Notes: generated by a model not told the origin, from the sequence alone. 64,000 nucleotides of DNA from Levilactobacillus suantsaiihabitans (GCF_004745505.1 NZ_RKLX01000013.1:1-64000), one strand, 5' to 3'. Shown: positions 15,099-26,381, counted from the stretch's first letter. Made by a program: numbers and translations.

Positions 15099-16439
15099 TT
15101 AATTTTTTTGATGTTCACCCGGCACAATTAGGAAGATGGCGGCTAATAAGGCCAGTAACAGCAAGCCGGCACCCGTCAGGATAGCGTGTTGGAACCCTGG
15201 TACTTGACCACCAAAGAGATCTTGCATGGTCACCAGAATCGACAACCCTACGGAGCCACCAATCTGATGCATGACGTTGACCACCCCAGAAGCGGCACCA
15301 GCGTCAGCCCCTTGCGTGTGCGCGACTCCGGCCGCCGTGAAGGGACTCAGGGAGAAGCCTTGACCAATTCCGATGACGACCATTGGCGCGGCGATTCCCC
15401 ACCAGTAGCCGGTCGTCGGCGTAAACCAACTCAGCCAGAGCATGCCAAACGCCGTCAGCGCAATCCCGATGACCAGTAGGCCGCCATTACCCCATCGCGC
15501 CGTCAGTCGGGCAACCTGAAGCGCAATGATAAAGTTCACCACGGTTAAGGGGAAGAACGCGACCCCTGCCATCAACGCGCTGAATCCCAATTGATTTTGC
15601 ATGAGTTGTGGCGTGATGAACCAAAAGCCCATCATGGCCCCGAGATAAAGGAAACGCCCCACGTAAGCCCCAATCCGTTCACGGTCAGTAAACAATCGTA
15701 ACGGCATGATCGGTTGTCCCGTCCGGTGTTCCTGATAAATGAAGATACCCAAGAATACGACGGCCAAGAGTAAGGCCGGCAGCTGGGCCCAATTTCCAAT
15801 AATACTGTAGACCAGTGCACTCATCCCAATCAAAGAGCTCAGGGTGCCGACCCAATCCAATTTGCCAGATTGACCGCGATCCGCGCTGAGCTTCTTAACC
15901 GCCAAATAATACATCCAGATACTGATGGGAACGTTCATGAAGAAGCCAACCCGCCAGGTTAACAGACTGGCGAAGACGCCGCCAATGACCAGACTGACGC
16001 TAGCGCCAATGCCGGCCATGGCGCCATAATAAGCGATGGCTTTGACGCGTTCAGCCCCTTCGTAAGTATCCATCAAGATTGCCAGCGTGGTTGGCGCCAG
16101 AATAGCCGATCCAATGCCTTGAAAGGCCCGAGCGGCAATGATCATCGGCGCATTTACTGCCAGCCCGACCAAAAGTGACCCCAGGCCAAAGATGATCAGT
16201 CCTAATTTAAAGACCCGCCGCCGACCAAATAGATCTCCGGCCCGGCCCCCTAACAACAAGAAACCGCCGAACGTCAGCGAATAAGCACTGCTGACCCAAG
16301 ACAGCGTCGCCTGATTCAGGCTTAAATCTTGGGCAATTTTAACCGTCCCCGTGAAGATGATTGAATTGTCCAAGAGAATCATGAAATAACTCATTAAGAT
16401 GACCAGTAAGATCCAGTCAAATCGTTTTTGCTTTGCCAT
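15099..16439 (-). CDS. MFS drug/solute exporter (DHA2, EmrB/QacA type)
   Basis: 446 residues with about 12-14 membrane helices. Family motifs are visible: LDNSIIFTGTVKIAQDL in helix 1, the loop 2-3 motif GGRAGDLFGRRRVF, and RAFQGIGSAILAPTTLAI, which is motif C/D-like. It exports a hydrophobic compound by proton antiport. It has its own MerR-type promoter P3 and lies among redox genes, so the substrate may be the electrophile or drug that induces the cluster. GAGGAGCAAATACAC precedes the ATG. Confidence 0.9.
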   Translation of the reverse strand: MAKQKRFDWILLVILMSYFMILLDNSIIFTGTVKIAQDLSLNQATLSWVSSAYSLTFGGFLLLGGRAGDLFGRRRVFKLGLIIFGLGSLLVGLAVNAPMIIAARAFQGIGSAILAPTTLAILMDTYEGAERVKAIAYYGAMAGIGASVSLVIGGVFASLLTWRVGFFMNVPISIWMYYLAVKKLSADRGQSGKLDWVGTLSSLIGMSALVYSIIGNWAQLPALLLAVVFLGIFIYQEHRTGQPIMPLRLFTDRERIGAYVGRFLYLGAMMGFWFITPQLMQNQLGFSALMAGVAFFPLTVVNFIIALQVARLTARWGNGGLLVIGIALTAFGMLWLSWFTPTTGYWWGIAAPMVVIGIGQGFSLSPFTAAGVAHTQGADAGAASGVVNVMHQIGGSVGLSILVTMQDLFGGQVPGFQHAILTGAGLLLLALLAAIFLIVPGEHQKN

Positions 16440-16475
16440 GTGTATTTGCTCCTCGTCTTTAAGTGAATGATTAGG

Positions 16476-16506
16476 AGTTTAGACCTTCATCCGTGCTTCA
16501 AGGCAA
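16476..16506 (-). promoter_or_regulatory. MerR-type promoter P3
   Basis: On the minus strand TTGCCT, a 19-bp spacer and TAAACT. The dyad is weaker (TGAAGCACGGATGAAGG) but the geometry is identical. It drives the MFS exporter. Confidence 0.72.
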
Positions 16507-16673
16507 GAAGAAATTTGAAATAAATTAAAAAGCTTTCGGCGAATCCCGCATTTCACCCCAGTCACTCATTTTCAAAGAGACAGACTTGTAAGGAATTCTA
16601 AAGTCTTGTCGCCCAGAGGTTACAAATTCCTCACCAATTTCGTTAGTAAGCGTAGAGAGGGTGTTTTTCCCAT

Positions 16674-16718
16674 TAAAAAGGGGCCTGCAGCTACTGCCAC
16701 ACGCCCATTTTTATTATT
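16674..16718 (-). terminator. Possible terminator of the alcohol dehydrogenase operon
   Basis: An imperfect GC-rich hairpin (GGGCGTGTGGC against GCAGGCCCC) lies between A/T runs at the 3' side of the dehydrogenase gene. Confidence 0.45.
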
Positions 16719-16736
16719 AATAATTGCATTTAATTA

Positions 16737-17780
16737 TTAATCACTGATAATTAACAATGATTTAATTGCTTCTCGCTTGTCCATGGCCTCATAGGCGTCC
16801 TGGACGTGATCAAGGTCAAAGCGTTGCGTGAAGACCTTACCGGGGTGAATTTCACCCTTCAAAACGGCATCCAGCAGAACAGCCCGGTCGTAAGTTGTGA
16901 CCGAAGCGATTCCACCGCGCAGGCCAATGTTCTTCCAGAACAAGTTGTTGGTGTTCATTTCAGCCTTTTGCGGCACGCCCACACGACCAACCACGGCACC
17001 CGGACGGCCTACCTTGACAGCCGTATCGACGGATTGTTCAGTCCCGACACATTCCAAGACGGCATCGGCACCAGCACCAGCCGTCAGGGCCATGACACGT
17101 TCAACGGCTTCATCGCCGCGTTCGGCTACGATATCGGTCGCGCCAAATTCCTTGGCCAACGCCTGGCGGTCGGCGTGGCGGCTCATGGCAATAATTCGCT
17201 TAGCCCCGCGAAGCTTGGCAGCAATTACCCCGCACAGACCCACGGCGCCGTCACCCATAACGACCACCGTATCGCCGTCCTTAACTTCGGCGGTTGCGGC
17301 GGCGTGGTAACCCGTAGCCATCACGTCGGCTAGCGTTAACAGGTCGTTGAGTTGGGCATCGGAATAATCGCTGGGTTGACCGGGTACCTTGACTAGGGCC
17401 CAGTCGGCGTTCTTGAAGCGTAAGTATTCGCCTTGGTAGCCGACGATTTCGTCATCGGTCCGTGCATTTTCACAATCGCCGTCAAAGCCGGCTAGACAAG
17501 CCGCACAATGACCGCAACCATGGGTGAACGGGGCGACGACAAAGTCACCGGGTTTCACGTTGGTGACATCGCTACCCACACTCTCCACGATTCCGATAGC
17601 TTCGTGACCCACCGGCGTGTTCTTTTGCCGGTCGTTGATGCCGCGATACCACCACAGGTCGGAGCCGCAAACACAGGCACGGACGATTTTTAGAACGGCG
17701 TCCGTGGGATTCTTCACTTCTGGTTTAGGTAATTCTTGGGCTTCTACCTTGCCTGGTTCAACAAATACGGCTGTTTTCAT
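16737..17780 (-). CDS. Zinc-dependent alcohol dehydrogenase (MDR family)
   Basis: 347 residues from ATG 17780, with GGAGG at the right distance. Catalytic zinc ligands are in CVCGSDLWW (Cys), GHEAIG (His-Glu) and the later Asp/Cys region. The structural zinc loop is CGHCAACLAGFDGDCEN. The Rossmann motif is GDGAVGLCG. The product is a medium-chain dehydrogenase that reduces aldehydes or oxidises alcohols with NAD(P)H. It follows the flavodoxin gene with 15 bp between and is driven from P4. AdhR-type MerR proteins in Bacillus control an alcohol dehydrogenase in response to aldehydes, which fits this arrangement. Confidence 0.92.
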   Translation of the reverse strand: MKTAVFVEPGKVEAQELPKPEVKNPTDAVLKIVRACVCGSDLWWYRGINDRQKNTPVGHEAIGIVESVGSDVTNVKPGDFVVAPFTHGCGHCAACLAGFDGDCENARTDDEIVGYQGEYLRFKNADWALVKVPGQPSDYSDAQLNDLLTLADVMATGYHAAATAEVKDGDTVVVMGDGAVGLCGVIAAKLRGAKRIIAMSRHADRQALAKEFGATDIVAERGDEAVERVMALTAGAGADAVLECVGTEQSVDTAVKVGRPGAVVGRVGVPQKAEMNTNNLFWKNIGLRGGIASVTTYDRAVLLDAVLKGEIHPGKVFTQRFDLDHVQDAYEAMDKREAIKSLLIISD

Positions 17781-17795
17781 TTGAAATTCCTCCAA

Positions 17796-18275
17796 TTATT
17801 TAATTAGGTTCTGCCACCAACTGGTCAGCTGCTGCTCGGCGTCCCGCAGTTCTCCCGCTGTCAAACCAATTCCCGGGACCACGGTAGCGGTCGTGACCAG
17901 ACTGGCAAAGTCATCCTCGTAACCACCGGGGGTGCCAGCGTCCGTGTAGAACGGCGCGACAGTGCCCTGGAAGTTCGTAAGCTGCTGTAAGAATGACCGG
18001 ACCGGCGTCGATACCTTCGCCGACCAGACGGGACCGCCCACGAGCAACACATCATAGGCGTTAACATCGGGGAGCGCATTGGTTAAGGCCGGTAACTGCT
18101 GCGTTGTCAGCTGCTGGTTCGCCACATCAGAGGTGGCGTACATATCGTTAGGAAAGGTTTCTGCGGCGACCGTCAAATCCACCCGATCACCGCCAGTCAC
18201 GTGCTGCAGAGCAGCCGCTAGCTTGGCGGTAGTTCCGGACCATGAATAATCGACAATTAACGTTTTCGTTGCCAT
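17796..18275 (-). CDS. Flavodoxin-like protein
   Basis: 159 residues. The FMN phosphate loop is YSWSGTTAKLA at residues 10-20, a good fit to the flavodoxin SxTGxT pattern. GGPVWSAKVSTPVRSFL and FYTDAGTPGG supply the flavin ring loops. It is a small cytoplasmic electron carrier or NAD(P)H-flavin reductase. It is the first gene after P4 and is followed at once by the alcohol dehydrogenase. Confidence 0.88.
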   Translation of the reverse strand: MATKTLIVDYSWSGTTAKLAAALQHVTGGDRVDLTVAAETFPNDMYATSDVANQQLTTQQLPALTNALPDVNAYDVLLVGGPVWSAKVSTPVRSFLQQLTNFQGTVAPFYTDAGTPGGYEDDFASLVTTATVVPGIGLTAGELRDAEQQLTSWWQNLIK

Positions 18276-18307
18276 GTGCAGATCTCCTTTATCTATTCAA
18301 TGGTTCC

Positions 18308-18338
18308 AGTTTAGACCTTGAAGTAGACTTTAAGGCAA
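18308..18338 (-). promoter_or_regulatory. MerR-type promoter P4
   Basis: On the minus strand TTGCCT, a 19-bp spacer and TAAACT. The spacer contains CTTaAAGTctACTTCAAGG, a near-perfect dyad. Confidence 0.82.
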
Positions 18339-18445
18339 GCGTTTTTTCAAAAAAACAGACTTGAGCTTCATTACTTGTCGACGCGTTCTAATTACCACAG
18401 CGCTACACGGCATGACCCCCATCACCAGCCAGCCTGTCGCTTAAG

Positions 18446-19084
18446 CTAGGCATACACCGGCGTATCACCATCCGTACCAGCCTTCGCAATGCCAAGGCTA
18501 CTGCGGCTGTGCAGGGCTGGATTCTTAGCGATCTTCACGATCAGATCGGCAATACTTTGCCGCGAGATGGTCGTTCCCTTGAAGGTTTCGCCCTTTTCCG
18601 TCAGCTCGTAATCGATCTCGTCCTTGTTGGTCATGTAGCCAGCCCGGATGATGGTGTAATCGAGCGGTGAATCTTCGATAATTCTGGCCGCTCGCCGTGT
18701 ATCCTCCATGACGGCGTGCCCAATCGACCGTTCCAACCAGGCATCAAACTTTGCTGGCAATTCGTGGTACAGGCCCAATCCCGTAATATACAGTAAGCGT
18801 TGCACGCCAGTTTCCTCCATGGCTTGCACGATATTTTTGGCCATGGGTTCAAACGTCCCACCCAAATCAGCTAGTACCAGGTCTTGACCGGCCATGGCGG
18901 CCTTTAGGGTGGCGTAATCATTGACATCACCTTCGACAACCGTTTCTCGTTGTGCGTCAACCGCGTTTAGTCGCGTTGCTTGGCGTAGGTACAAAGTCAA
19001 CGTCGCATTCGTTTCGGCCAGCAACCGCGTCCGGACCAATTGGGCAATTTGACCATGCGCACCTAGAATTAAAATTTTCATCAT
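18446..19084 (-). CDS. NAD(P)H-binding protein, atypical SDR (NmrA-like)
   Basis: 212 residues from ATG 19084, with AAGGAG ahead of it. The Rossmann loop is LGAHGQIAQ. GQDLVLADLGGTFEPMAKNI and RLLYITGLGLYHELP align with the paralogue at 14411, and both end in an SRQSIADL(I/V)-x-SLGI segment. No catalytic Tyr/Lys pair is visible. It has its own promoter P5, which lies inside the 3' end of the dead copy next to it, so the pair probably arose by tandem duplication. Confidence 0.85.
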   Translation of the reverse strand: MMKILILGAHGQIAQLVRTRLLAETNATLTLYLRQATRLNAVDAQRETVVEGDVNDYATLKAAMAGQDLVLADLGGTFEPMAKNIVQAMEETGVQRLLYITGLGLYHELPAKFDAWLERSIGHAVMEDTRRAARIIEDSPLDYTIIRAGYMTNKDEIDYELTEKGETFKGTTISRQSIADLIVKIAKNPALHSRSSLGIAKAGTDGDTPVYA

Positions 19085-19112
19085 GACACACTCCTTTTGA
19101 CTGATTACGCTC

Positions 19113-19143
19113 ACGATAAACCTTCGAGTCGACTCGAAGACAA
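19113..19143 (-). promoter_or_regulatory. MerR-type promoter P5
   Basis: On the minus strand TTGTCT, a 19-bp spacer and TATCGT. The spacer holds CTTCGAGTCGACTCGAAGG, a perfect dyad. Confidence 0.82.
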
Positions 19144-19148
19144 GTCTT

Positions 19149-19577
19149 TTAAACCATTCGGCTGTAAGGGTCCACTACCAAGGCTTCTGACATCAAAACT
19201 TCCGTGTAAATATCGTGTAACAACGTCACATCAACGACGTGGCGGCGTGCCTGATCGGCCAAGAAGGCCCGTTCACCGGCAAATGCTTGCATCCCAGCAA
19301 TCACGTTTTTCGTTAACCGGTTTTGCCGGTCATGGTCCACCACGGCCACGAAGACCAGATTTTGGCCGGCCATTGCCTTGGCCACGGCGTCAGCGTCCGT
19401 GATGTCCCCCTCAATCAACGTGACGCGGGGATTGTCCTGCAGATCGTTCAACCGACTGGCGTGACGCAAGAACAGCGTCAAGGCGACGTCTTGAAAGGCC
19501 GCCTCCGTTAAGATCCGGTGTTCCACGAGTCGCGCAATTTGGCCGTTAGCGGCGAGAATCAATACTTATTTTGTCAT
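19149..19577 (-). pseudogene. Dead paralogue of the NAD(P)H-binding genes
   Basis: The gene should start at ATG 19577 with MTK, but codon 4 is TAA; after it the frame continues as VLILAANGQIARLVEHRIL with a normal Rossmann start. The match to the neighbour at 18446 runs to GQNLVFVAVVDHD and then dissolves. Only about 140 of the usual 210 residues are recognisable, and the SRQSIADL segment is missing. Its promoter P6 is fully intact. A TTG restart at 19562 could still make a short product, but loss of the C-terminal half makes function unlikely. Confidence 0.82.
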
Positions 19578-19613
19578 CCGTGTCATTTCCTTTCATGTCA
19601 CTTGAATGACCTT

Positions 19614-19644
19614 AGGATAGACCTTGATGTGTACTTCAAGGCAA
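19614..19644 (-). promoter_or_regulatory. MerR-type promoter P6
   Basis: On the minus strand TTGCCT, a 19-bp spacer and TATCCT. The spacer contains CTTGAAGTaCACaTCAAGG. It now drives only a pseudogene. Confidence 0.78.
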
Positions 19645-19670
19645 GGGGAAAGTTTAAAAATTTTTCTTTC

Positions 19671-20315
19671 CTATAAAATCAGCGCATAGGTCTCCCGGAA
19701 CTTCCGCAAAACCGCCGCTTCCAGGCCGGCCACCTGCTTGACGTCCAGGCGCGCTTGGCTGTTGGCTGCCAACAGGCTGACTAATTGCAGGTGCAAGGTC
19801 GCCTCCACATACCGTCCCGCCTGGTCAACTGCCAGCTGGCGATGCTGCACCCGAGTCAAGATACCTTGAATCAGCGTTTGGGCCTGAAAGATCACAAAGT
19901 CGGCGGGGTAGACGTCCATCAACACTTTTTGCGCCTGCCCCTGAGTGATGTAAGTCTCTAGTTGGGCGAAGTAATCCTGCTGGGCTTCGCTGACCGCCTG
20001 AAAGTGTTCTGGGTAGTGGGTCCGCAGGTCGGCCATAAACCGCTCGGTGGTCGTTCCCATCAGCTGGAGCGATGCCAACCAAATCGGTAGGAAGGTCGCC
20101 GGGGAAAATTGCTGCGGCACGGGATGTTCCGCGATGAAGCCCAAATGGCGTTCGACCACGGCCTGAACGACCTCATCTTTGTTCTTGAAATACAGATACA
20201 GACTGGCCCGGCTAATGCCTACCGCGGCGGCCAGTTTTCCCATGGATAATTTTTGAAAGCCTTCAATTAAGACGACTTGGTTCAGCTTGCGCATTAAGTC
20301 TTTTTGATTGATCAC
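19671..20315 (-). CDS. TetR/AcrR family regulator
   Basis: 214 residues with a GTG start after AAGGAGTGACC. The helix-turn-helix is LAAAVGISRASLYLYFKNKDEVVQA at residues 27-52. The C-terminal ligand domain is variable, as usual. It is divergent from the dinucleotide-binding gene at 20491. The spacer between them holds TTAGAC and GTCTAA arms 17 bp apart (about 20370-20397), a possible operator. It lies upstream of the MerR-type regulon but has a different operator style, so it probably controls the divergent gene or itself rather than P1-P6. Confidence 0.88.
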   Translation of the reverse strand: MINQKDLMRKLNQVVLIEGFQKLSMGKLAAAVGISRASLYLYFKNKDEVVQAVVERHLGFIAEHPVPQQFSPATFLPIWLASLQLMGTTTERFMADLRTHYPEHFQAVSEAQQDYFAQLETYITQGQAQKVLMDVYPADFVIFQAQTLIQGILTRVQHRQLAVDQAGRYVEATLHLQLVSLLAANSQARLDVKQVAGLEAAVLRKFRETYALIL

Positions 20316-20490
20316 GTCTGGTCACTCCTTATGTAACCAGCATAGCATTTCTTGGCGGTTTAGACTACTTAAAATCTTATCTGTCTAATCAGAAATGTAC
20401 CCGCAGAATTCTCACAAACAAATAACTTCGCTTTTTCCCGCCAGTCCCGTAGACTAGACCTAAGACAATTTACCGAAAGGATGAAGCATT

Positions 20491-21093
20491 ATGAATATTG
20501 GTGTTGTGGGTTCCGGAACGGTCGGTACGATTTTGACGCAGACCTTCAGTCGTGGCGAAAACACCATCGTCTTGAGTCACCAGGGTGGAGCGGCCAGTCT
20601 GGCACCCCGTCGCGCAGAATTTGCGGCCAACGTGACCTTTGGGGAGGTCGCCGTGGCCCTCCAACAGCCCTTAGTCATCATCGCCGTACCGTTTACGGTG
20701 GCGCCGACTGTTTTAAACCAAGTCGCCGATTACCAACAACGTATCGTGGTCGATGTGACCAATCAATTTACCGCGGACTTTAAGAAGATCGACACGCGCC
20801 CATTGACCGGTAGCGAAGTCATTGCGAAAGCCGCGCACAACGCCCGGGTCATCAAAGCCTTTAACACCTTGCCCCATGAGCTGATGAACGGGCGCGTCGA
20901 CGGTCCCGGCCAACGGGTCCTGTTCTACGCTGGTGATGATCGCCCTGCCAAAAAGCAGTTCGCCGAGCTGGTCAAGCCACTGAATTTCCACCCGGTCAAC
21001 CTAGGCAAGCTCCGTCACGGCGGCAGCGTCATGCAGGTCGGTGGCGGCTTGGGTCATACGGCGTTCGTGCAGCTGGATGAATCACTGGACTAG
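20491..21093 (+). CDS. NADP oxidoreductase, coenzyme F420-dependent fold
   Basis: 200 residues. The N-terminal GVVGSGTVGTILTQTF is a Rossmann loop, and VLSHQGGAASL gives the basic/Ser end of strand 2 that favours NADP(H). VVDVTNQFTADF and RVIKAFNTLPHELM match the F420 oxidoreductase domain (COG2085). Lactobacilli lack F420, so the real hydride partner is probably flavin or another carrier. AAAGGATGAAGC precedes the ATG. It is transcribed away from the TetR gene and ends at a strong terminator. Confidence 0.85.
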   Translation: MNIGVVGSGTVGTILTQTFSRGENTIVLSHQGGAASLAPRRAEFAANVTFGEVAVALQQPLVIIAVPFTVAPTVLNQVADYQQRIVVDVTNQFTADFKKIDTRPLTGSEVIAKAAHNARVIKAFNTLPHELMNGRVDGPGQRVLFYAGDDRPAKKQFAELVKPLNFHPVNLGKLRHGGSVMQVGGGLGHTAFVQLDESLD

Positions 21094-21137
21094 TTGGGTT
21101 TAAAAAAGTTTGGGACAAACTCCCCACTCGCATAAAA

Positions 21138-21185
21138 AAGGACCACCCCAGAAATTGGCTAATTTCTGGGATGGTCCCCTTTTTG
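21138..21185. terminator. Strong terminator after the oxidoreductase gene
   Basis: GGACCAcCCCAGAAATT pairs with AATTTCTGGGaTGGTCC around GGCT, followed by CCTTTTT. The A run on the other side makes it two-way. Confidence 0.9.
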
Positions 21186-21200
21186 TGCTTAGGTATACTG

Positions 21201-21413
21201 CTAGTCTTTAGGTGCTGAACCAAAAATCAACCCCCTGCAGTCGCCGGCATGGTTACCTTTGGGCGTGTGCCACTTAACTTGTCGAGTCAGCATTTCATGG
21301 TCTTCAGCAACGATTAAAGCAATCGCTTGGGTCATTTTCGCGGTATCATAGTTTTTTCGCAGCTTTTTCCAGGTTCTTAAAAACAGCTTGGGATATCTGA
21401 CCTTTTTAATCAT
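21201..21413 (-). pseudogene. Truncated YafQ/RelE-type toxin
   Basis: From ATG 21413 the product starts MIKKVRYPKLFLRTWKKL and later reads HTPKGNHAGDCRG, close to the conserved HxLKGnxxGxRExHI segment of YafQ mRNA interferases. The last part is different (LIFGSAPKD) and the catalytic C-terminal strand with the DxxLIY motif is missing. About 70 of 90 residues remain. It overlaps the remnant antitoxin by ATGATTAA, the usual coupling. Confidence 0.65.
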
Positions 21414-21628
21414 CAGGATTGTCAAGGAGCTTCATGAAGTCATCAACGGAAACGGTTTTAGTATCGCCATTTTTAACTTCTGCTAACGCTTGATCTAATT
21501 CAATTGCCCAGTTATTACGCGTTACATAGTGGTTATCGATTTGGGTTCACCTCTTTCTCAAATTGTTGATCCAGCAGTTGCGCCAACTGTGTTTCTGTTA
21601 AATCGGGCTGCTTTTCAGTATTTTCCAT
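21406..21628 (-). pseudogene. Frameshifted antitoxin partner
   Basis: An ATG at 21628 opens MENTEKQPDLTETQLAQLLD and stops after 31 codons at TAA. A second frame immediately after gives YVTRNNWAIELDQALAEVKN then GDTKTVSVDDFMKLLDNPDD and ends overlapping the toxin start. The second part looks like the toxin-wrapping tail of an antitoxin, but it has no start codon of its own, so the gene is broken by a frameshift. An alternative is two short unrelated peptides. I cannot name the antitoxin family. Confidence 0.5.
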
Positions 21629-21737
21629 CTGACTCACTTCTCAGCTAATTGGTAGCTAAATCATATCATCTAGATAGTCGATTGCAACTAAAAAGAACCT
21701 GAGACAAAAACTTGCCCAGGTTCTTTCGCGTTATTTT

Positions 21738-21849
21738 TACCTAGCTGAAACGTACGCCCAAAGGCAGCCCGGTTCCGCTTAAAACTGCTAAGGCTTATTC
21801 GGTCAGCAGCCTTAATACTCGCCTACTAATCACCTTTTGGCTCACTCTC
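21738..21849 (-). repeat. S element copy 4 (apical part shortened)
   Basis: It starts with the terminator-linked lead TTTTTACCTAGCTGAAACGT and ends CCTTTTGGCTCACTCTC, facing the 3' end of lacM. The apical stem is shortened to GCTGCTAAGGCTTATTCGG. The hairpin at 21697-21726 (AGAACCTGAGAC with GCCCAGGTTCT) next to it would end the lacLM transcript. Confidence 0.8.
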
Positions 21850-21861
21850 TTTGACGATGCG

Positions 21862-24706
<2,845 letters not shown>

Positions 24707-24707
24707 T

Positions 24708-24732
24708 TAAAACGCTTACATTGGTTATTATA
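24708..24732 (-). promoter_or_regulatory. lacLM -10 region with cre-like site
   Basis: On the minus strand ATGTAAGCGTTTTA lies at 24721-24708 just downstream of TATAAT (24732-24727). It fits the CcpA box WTGNAANCGNWNNCW at all but its last positions. Confidence 0.65.
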
Positions 24733-24792
24733 CAACAGAATTGATGAGATGCCAGCGAAGTCGTTGGTAATTGTCAGTTGTTGAGTGACAAA

Positions 24793-24836
24793 TTAAAAAA
24801 GCAGTCTCTCCGGCTACTGGACCGGAAAAACTGCTG
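24793..24836 (-). terminator. Terminator of the Rrf2 gene
   Basis: On the minus strand GCAGT...CCGG and CCGGAG...ACTGC pair and are followed by TTTTTT. Confidence 0.75.
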
Positions 24837-24861
24837 AAATTACGGCTTTAATTTGATGAAC

Positions 24862-25293
24862 CTAGCTCACCTGCTGGTGGCGGTCCTGAACATCTTGGAT
24901 CATATCGGCGACGGTCAACTGGCGCATTTCGGCCTCGGCCGCGCGCTGAATACGGGTGTACGCCGCATCCAGGGTTTGCTGGATGTGCGCGCCGACCGGA
25001 CAATCCGCATTAGTCCGCGGATCCACGTGATACAACATCTGCCCGGGTTCCACGGCGCGGGCGACCTCAAGCAACGTGATGTCGTGAGGGTCACACGCCA
25101 GGCGCGGTTCGGCGGCCCCGGCATGACTGATGATCAGCCCCGTGTGCTTCAACGTGGCCATCAACCGCCGCACCACACTGGGATTAGCGCCAATGCTGGC
25201 TGCAATCGTTTGACTGTCCAAGAGGCCTTGCGGGGCGATATAGATGTAGACCAAAATGTGAATGGCATCACTCAATTTATACGAATATTTCAT
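24862..25293 (-). CDS. Rrf2 family transcriptional regulator
   Basis: 143 residues. A winged helix covers residues 5-70 (YKLSDAIHILVYI, then SQTIAASIGANPSVVRRLMATL, then GLIISHAG). The loop that carries the Fe-S cysteines in IscR or NsrR has one Cys only (NADCPVG), so it is not an IscR-type cluster sensor. A single redox-active Cys, as in YwnA/CymR-like members, is possible. It follows the NmrA-like gene with 42 bp between, so it probably autoregulates that pair. GGAGG precedes the ATG. Confidence 0.9.
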   Translation of the reverse strand: MKYSYKLSDAIHILVYIYIAPQGLLDSQTIAASIGANPSVVRRLMATLKHTGLIISHAGAAEPRLACDPHDITLLEVARAVEPGQMLYHVDPRTNADCPVGAHIQQTLDAAYTRIQRAAEAEMRQLTVADMIQDVQDRHQQVS

Positions 25294-25335
25294 GGGTTTT
25301 CCTCCAAAATTTGGGCACCATTTCGCCGCAACGCT

Positions 25336-26196
25336 CTAGCGCTGTAAGATCTCGTGGATGGCGTCCGGTAGGCTAGTCAACGGCCGCCCCAACACGTCTG
25401 GTAAATCAGAACTGGTCACGTCTAATTCGCCAGCACGCATCATCGCCTGCATGCTATTTAATCCAGCCACTAGCCCCTGGTCCATACCGGCAGCCTGCAG
25501 TGATTCCCGGTAGGCCGCGTCGTCAACGGACTTAAAGGTAAACGACTTGCCCGTCACCTGACTGAGTGCTGCGGCCAAGTCGGCATAAGTCCGTGGTTCG
25601 CCCCCGAATTCGTAGACTTCCTTCGGCGCCGGGGTCATCAAGACCTGAGCGGCCGCCTCCGCATACTCGCGTTCCAGAGCAAAGCTGATGCGGCCCTGAC
25701 CGGCGGCGTAGACGGCATTTTGGCCGTTGGCGCCGGCTTGCAGGTAGCTGGATTCATTTTCCAAATACCAGGCGTTGCGCAGGAAACTGTGCCGTAGTCC
25801 GCTGGCCCGTAAGGCTTTTTCCGTGGCCACGTGATCCGTGGACAACGGCGACTGCGCCGTATCGGCGTGGGCAAAGCTGGTGTAGGCCACGAAAGCAACG
25901 CCAGCCGTTTGCGCCGCTTGGATCACGTTGGCGTGTTGTTGCTGGCGTGAAGGCTCCCCACCCGGCACGGATGAGATGAATAACAGCCGGTCGACACCAG
26001 TCAGGGCCTGGGTCAAGGCCGCCTCGTCGCCGTAATCGGCTTGGCGAACCGTCACACCAGCCGGCAAAACGCTGCGGCCCTTGGCGGCATCGCGGACAAT
26101 GGCCACAACGTCACCGGCATCGACGACCTTAAGTAGATATGAGATGGCAAGTTGACCGAAGCGCCCGGTCGCGGCAGAAATGGCATATTTCATCAT
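25336..26196 (-). CDS. NmrA-like NAD(P)H-binding oxidoreductase (QOR2/YtfG type)
   Basis: 286 residues. The Rossmann loop is SAATGRFGQLA at the N-terminus. VAIVRDAAKG, LLFISSVPGGEPSRQQQHAN and LRHSFLRNAWYLENESSY match the QOR2 quinone oxidoreductase group, which uses NADPH to reduce quinones. ATG 26196 or the adjacent ATG at 26193 could start it, as AAGGAG fits both. It is the first gene of a two-gene operon with the Rrf2 regulator. E. coli YtfG has a redox-sensing HxlR partner (YtfH), so a regulator of a different family in the same place suggests similar quinone control. Confidence 0.88.
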   Translation of the reverse strand: MMKYAISAATGRFGQLAISYLLKVVDAGDVVAIVRDAAKGRSVLPAGVTVRQADYGDEAALTQALTGVDRLLFISSVPGGEPSRQQQHANVIQAAQTAGVAFVAYTSFAHADTAQSPLSTDHVATEKALRASGLRHSFLRNAWYLENESSYLQAGANGQNAVYAAGQGRISFALEREYAEAAAQVLMTPAPKEVYEFGGEPRTYADLAAALSQVTGKSFTFKSVDDAAYRESLQAAGMDQGLVAGLNSMQAMMRAGELDVTSSDLPDVLGRPLTSLPDAIHEILQR

Positions 26197-26381
26197 TAAC
26201 GTCTCCTTATTCTAACATCTGTTATTCTGAACACAACAGCTACAGGATAAATGTTGGTTGTTATTTTATAAATCACAGGTTACAGCATAGCCGGTTGTGC
26301 TTTTAAAGTCAACAGGTTTGTGTGCCTTTTTGAAAAAGGCCCAGGAAGCGCATCCCGGGTCTTAATAATGAAGTGTGTGAT

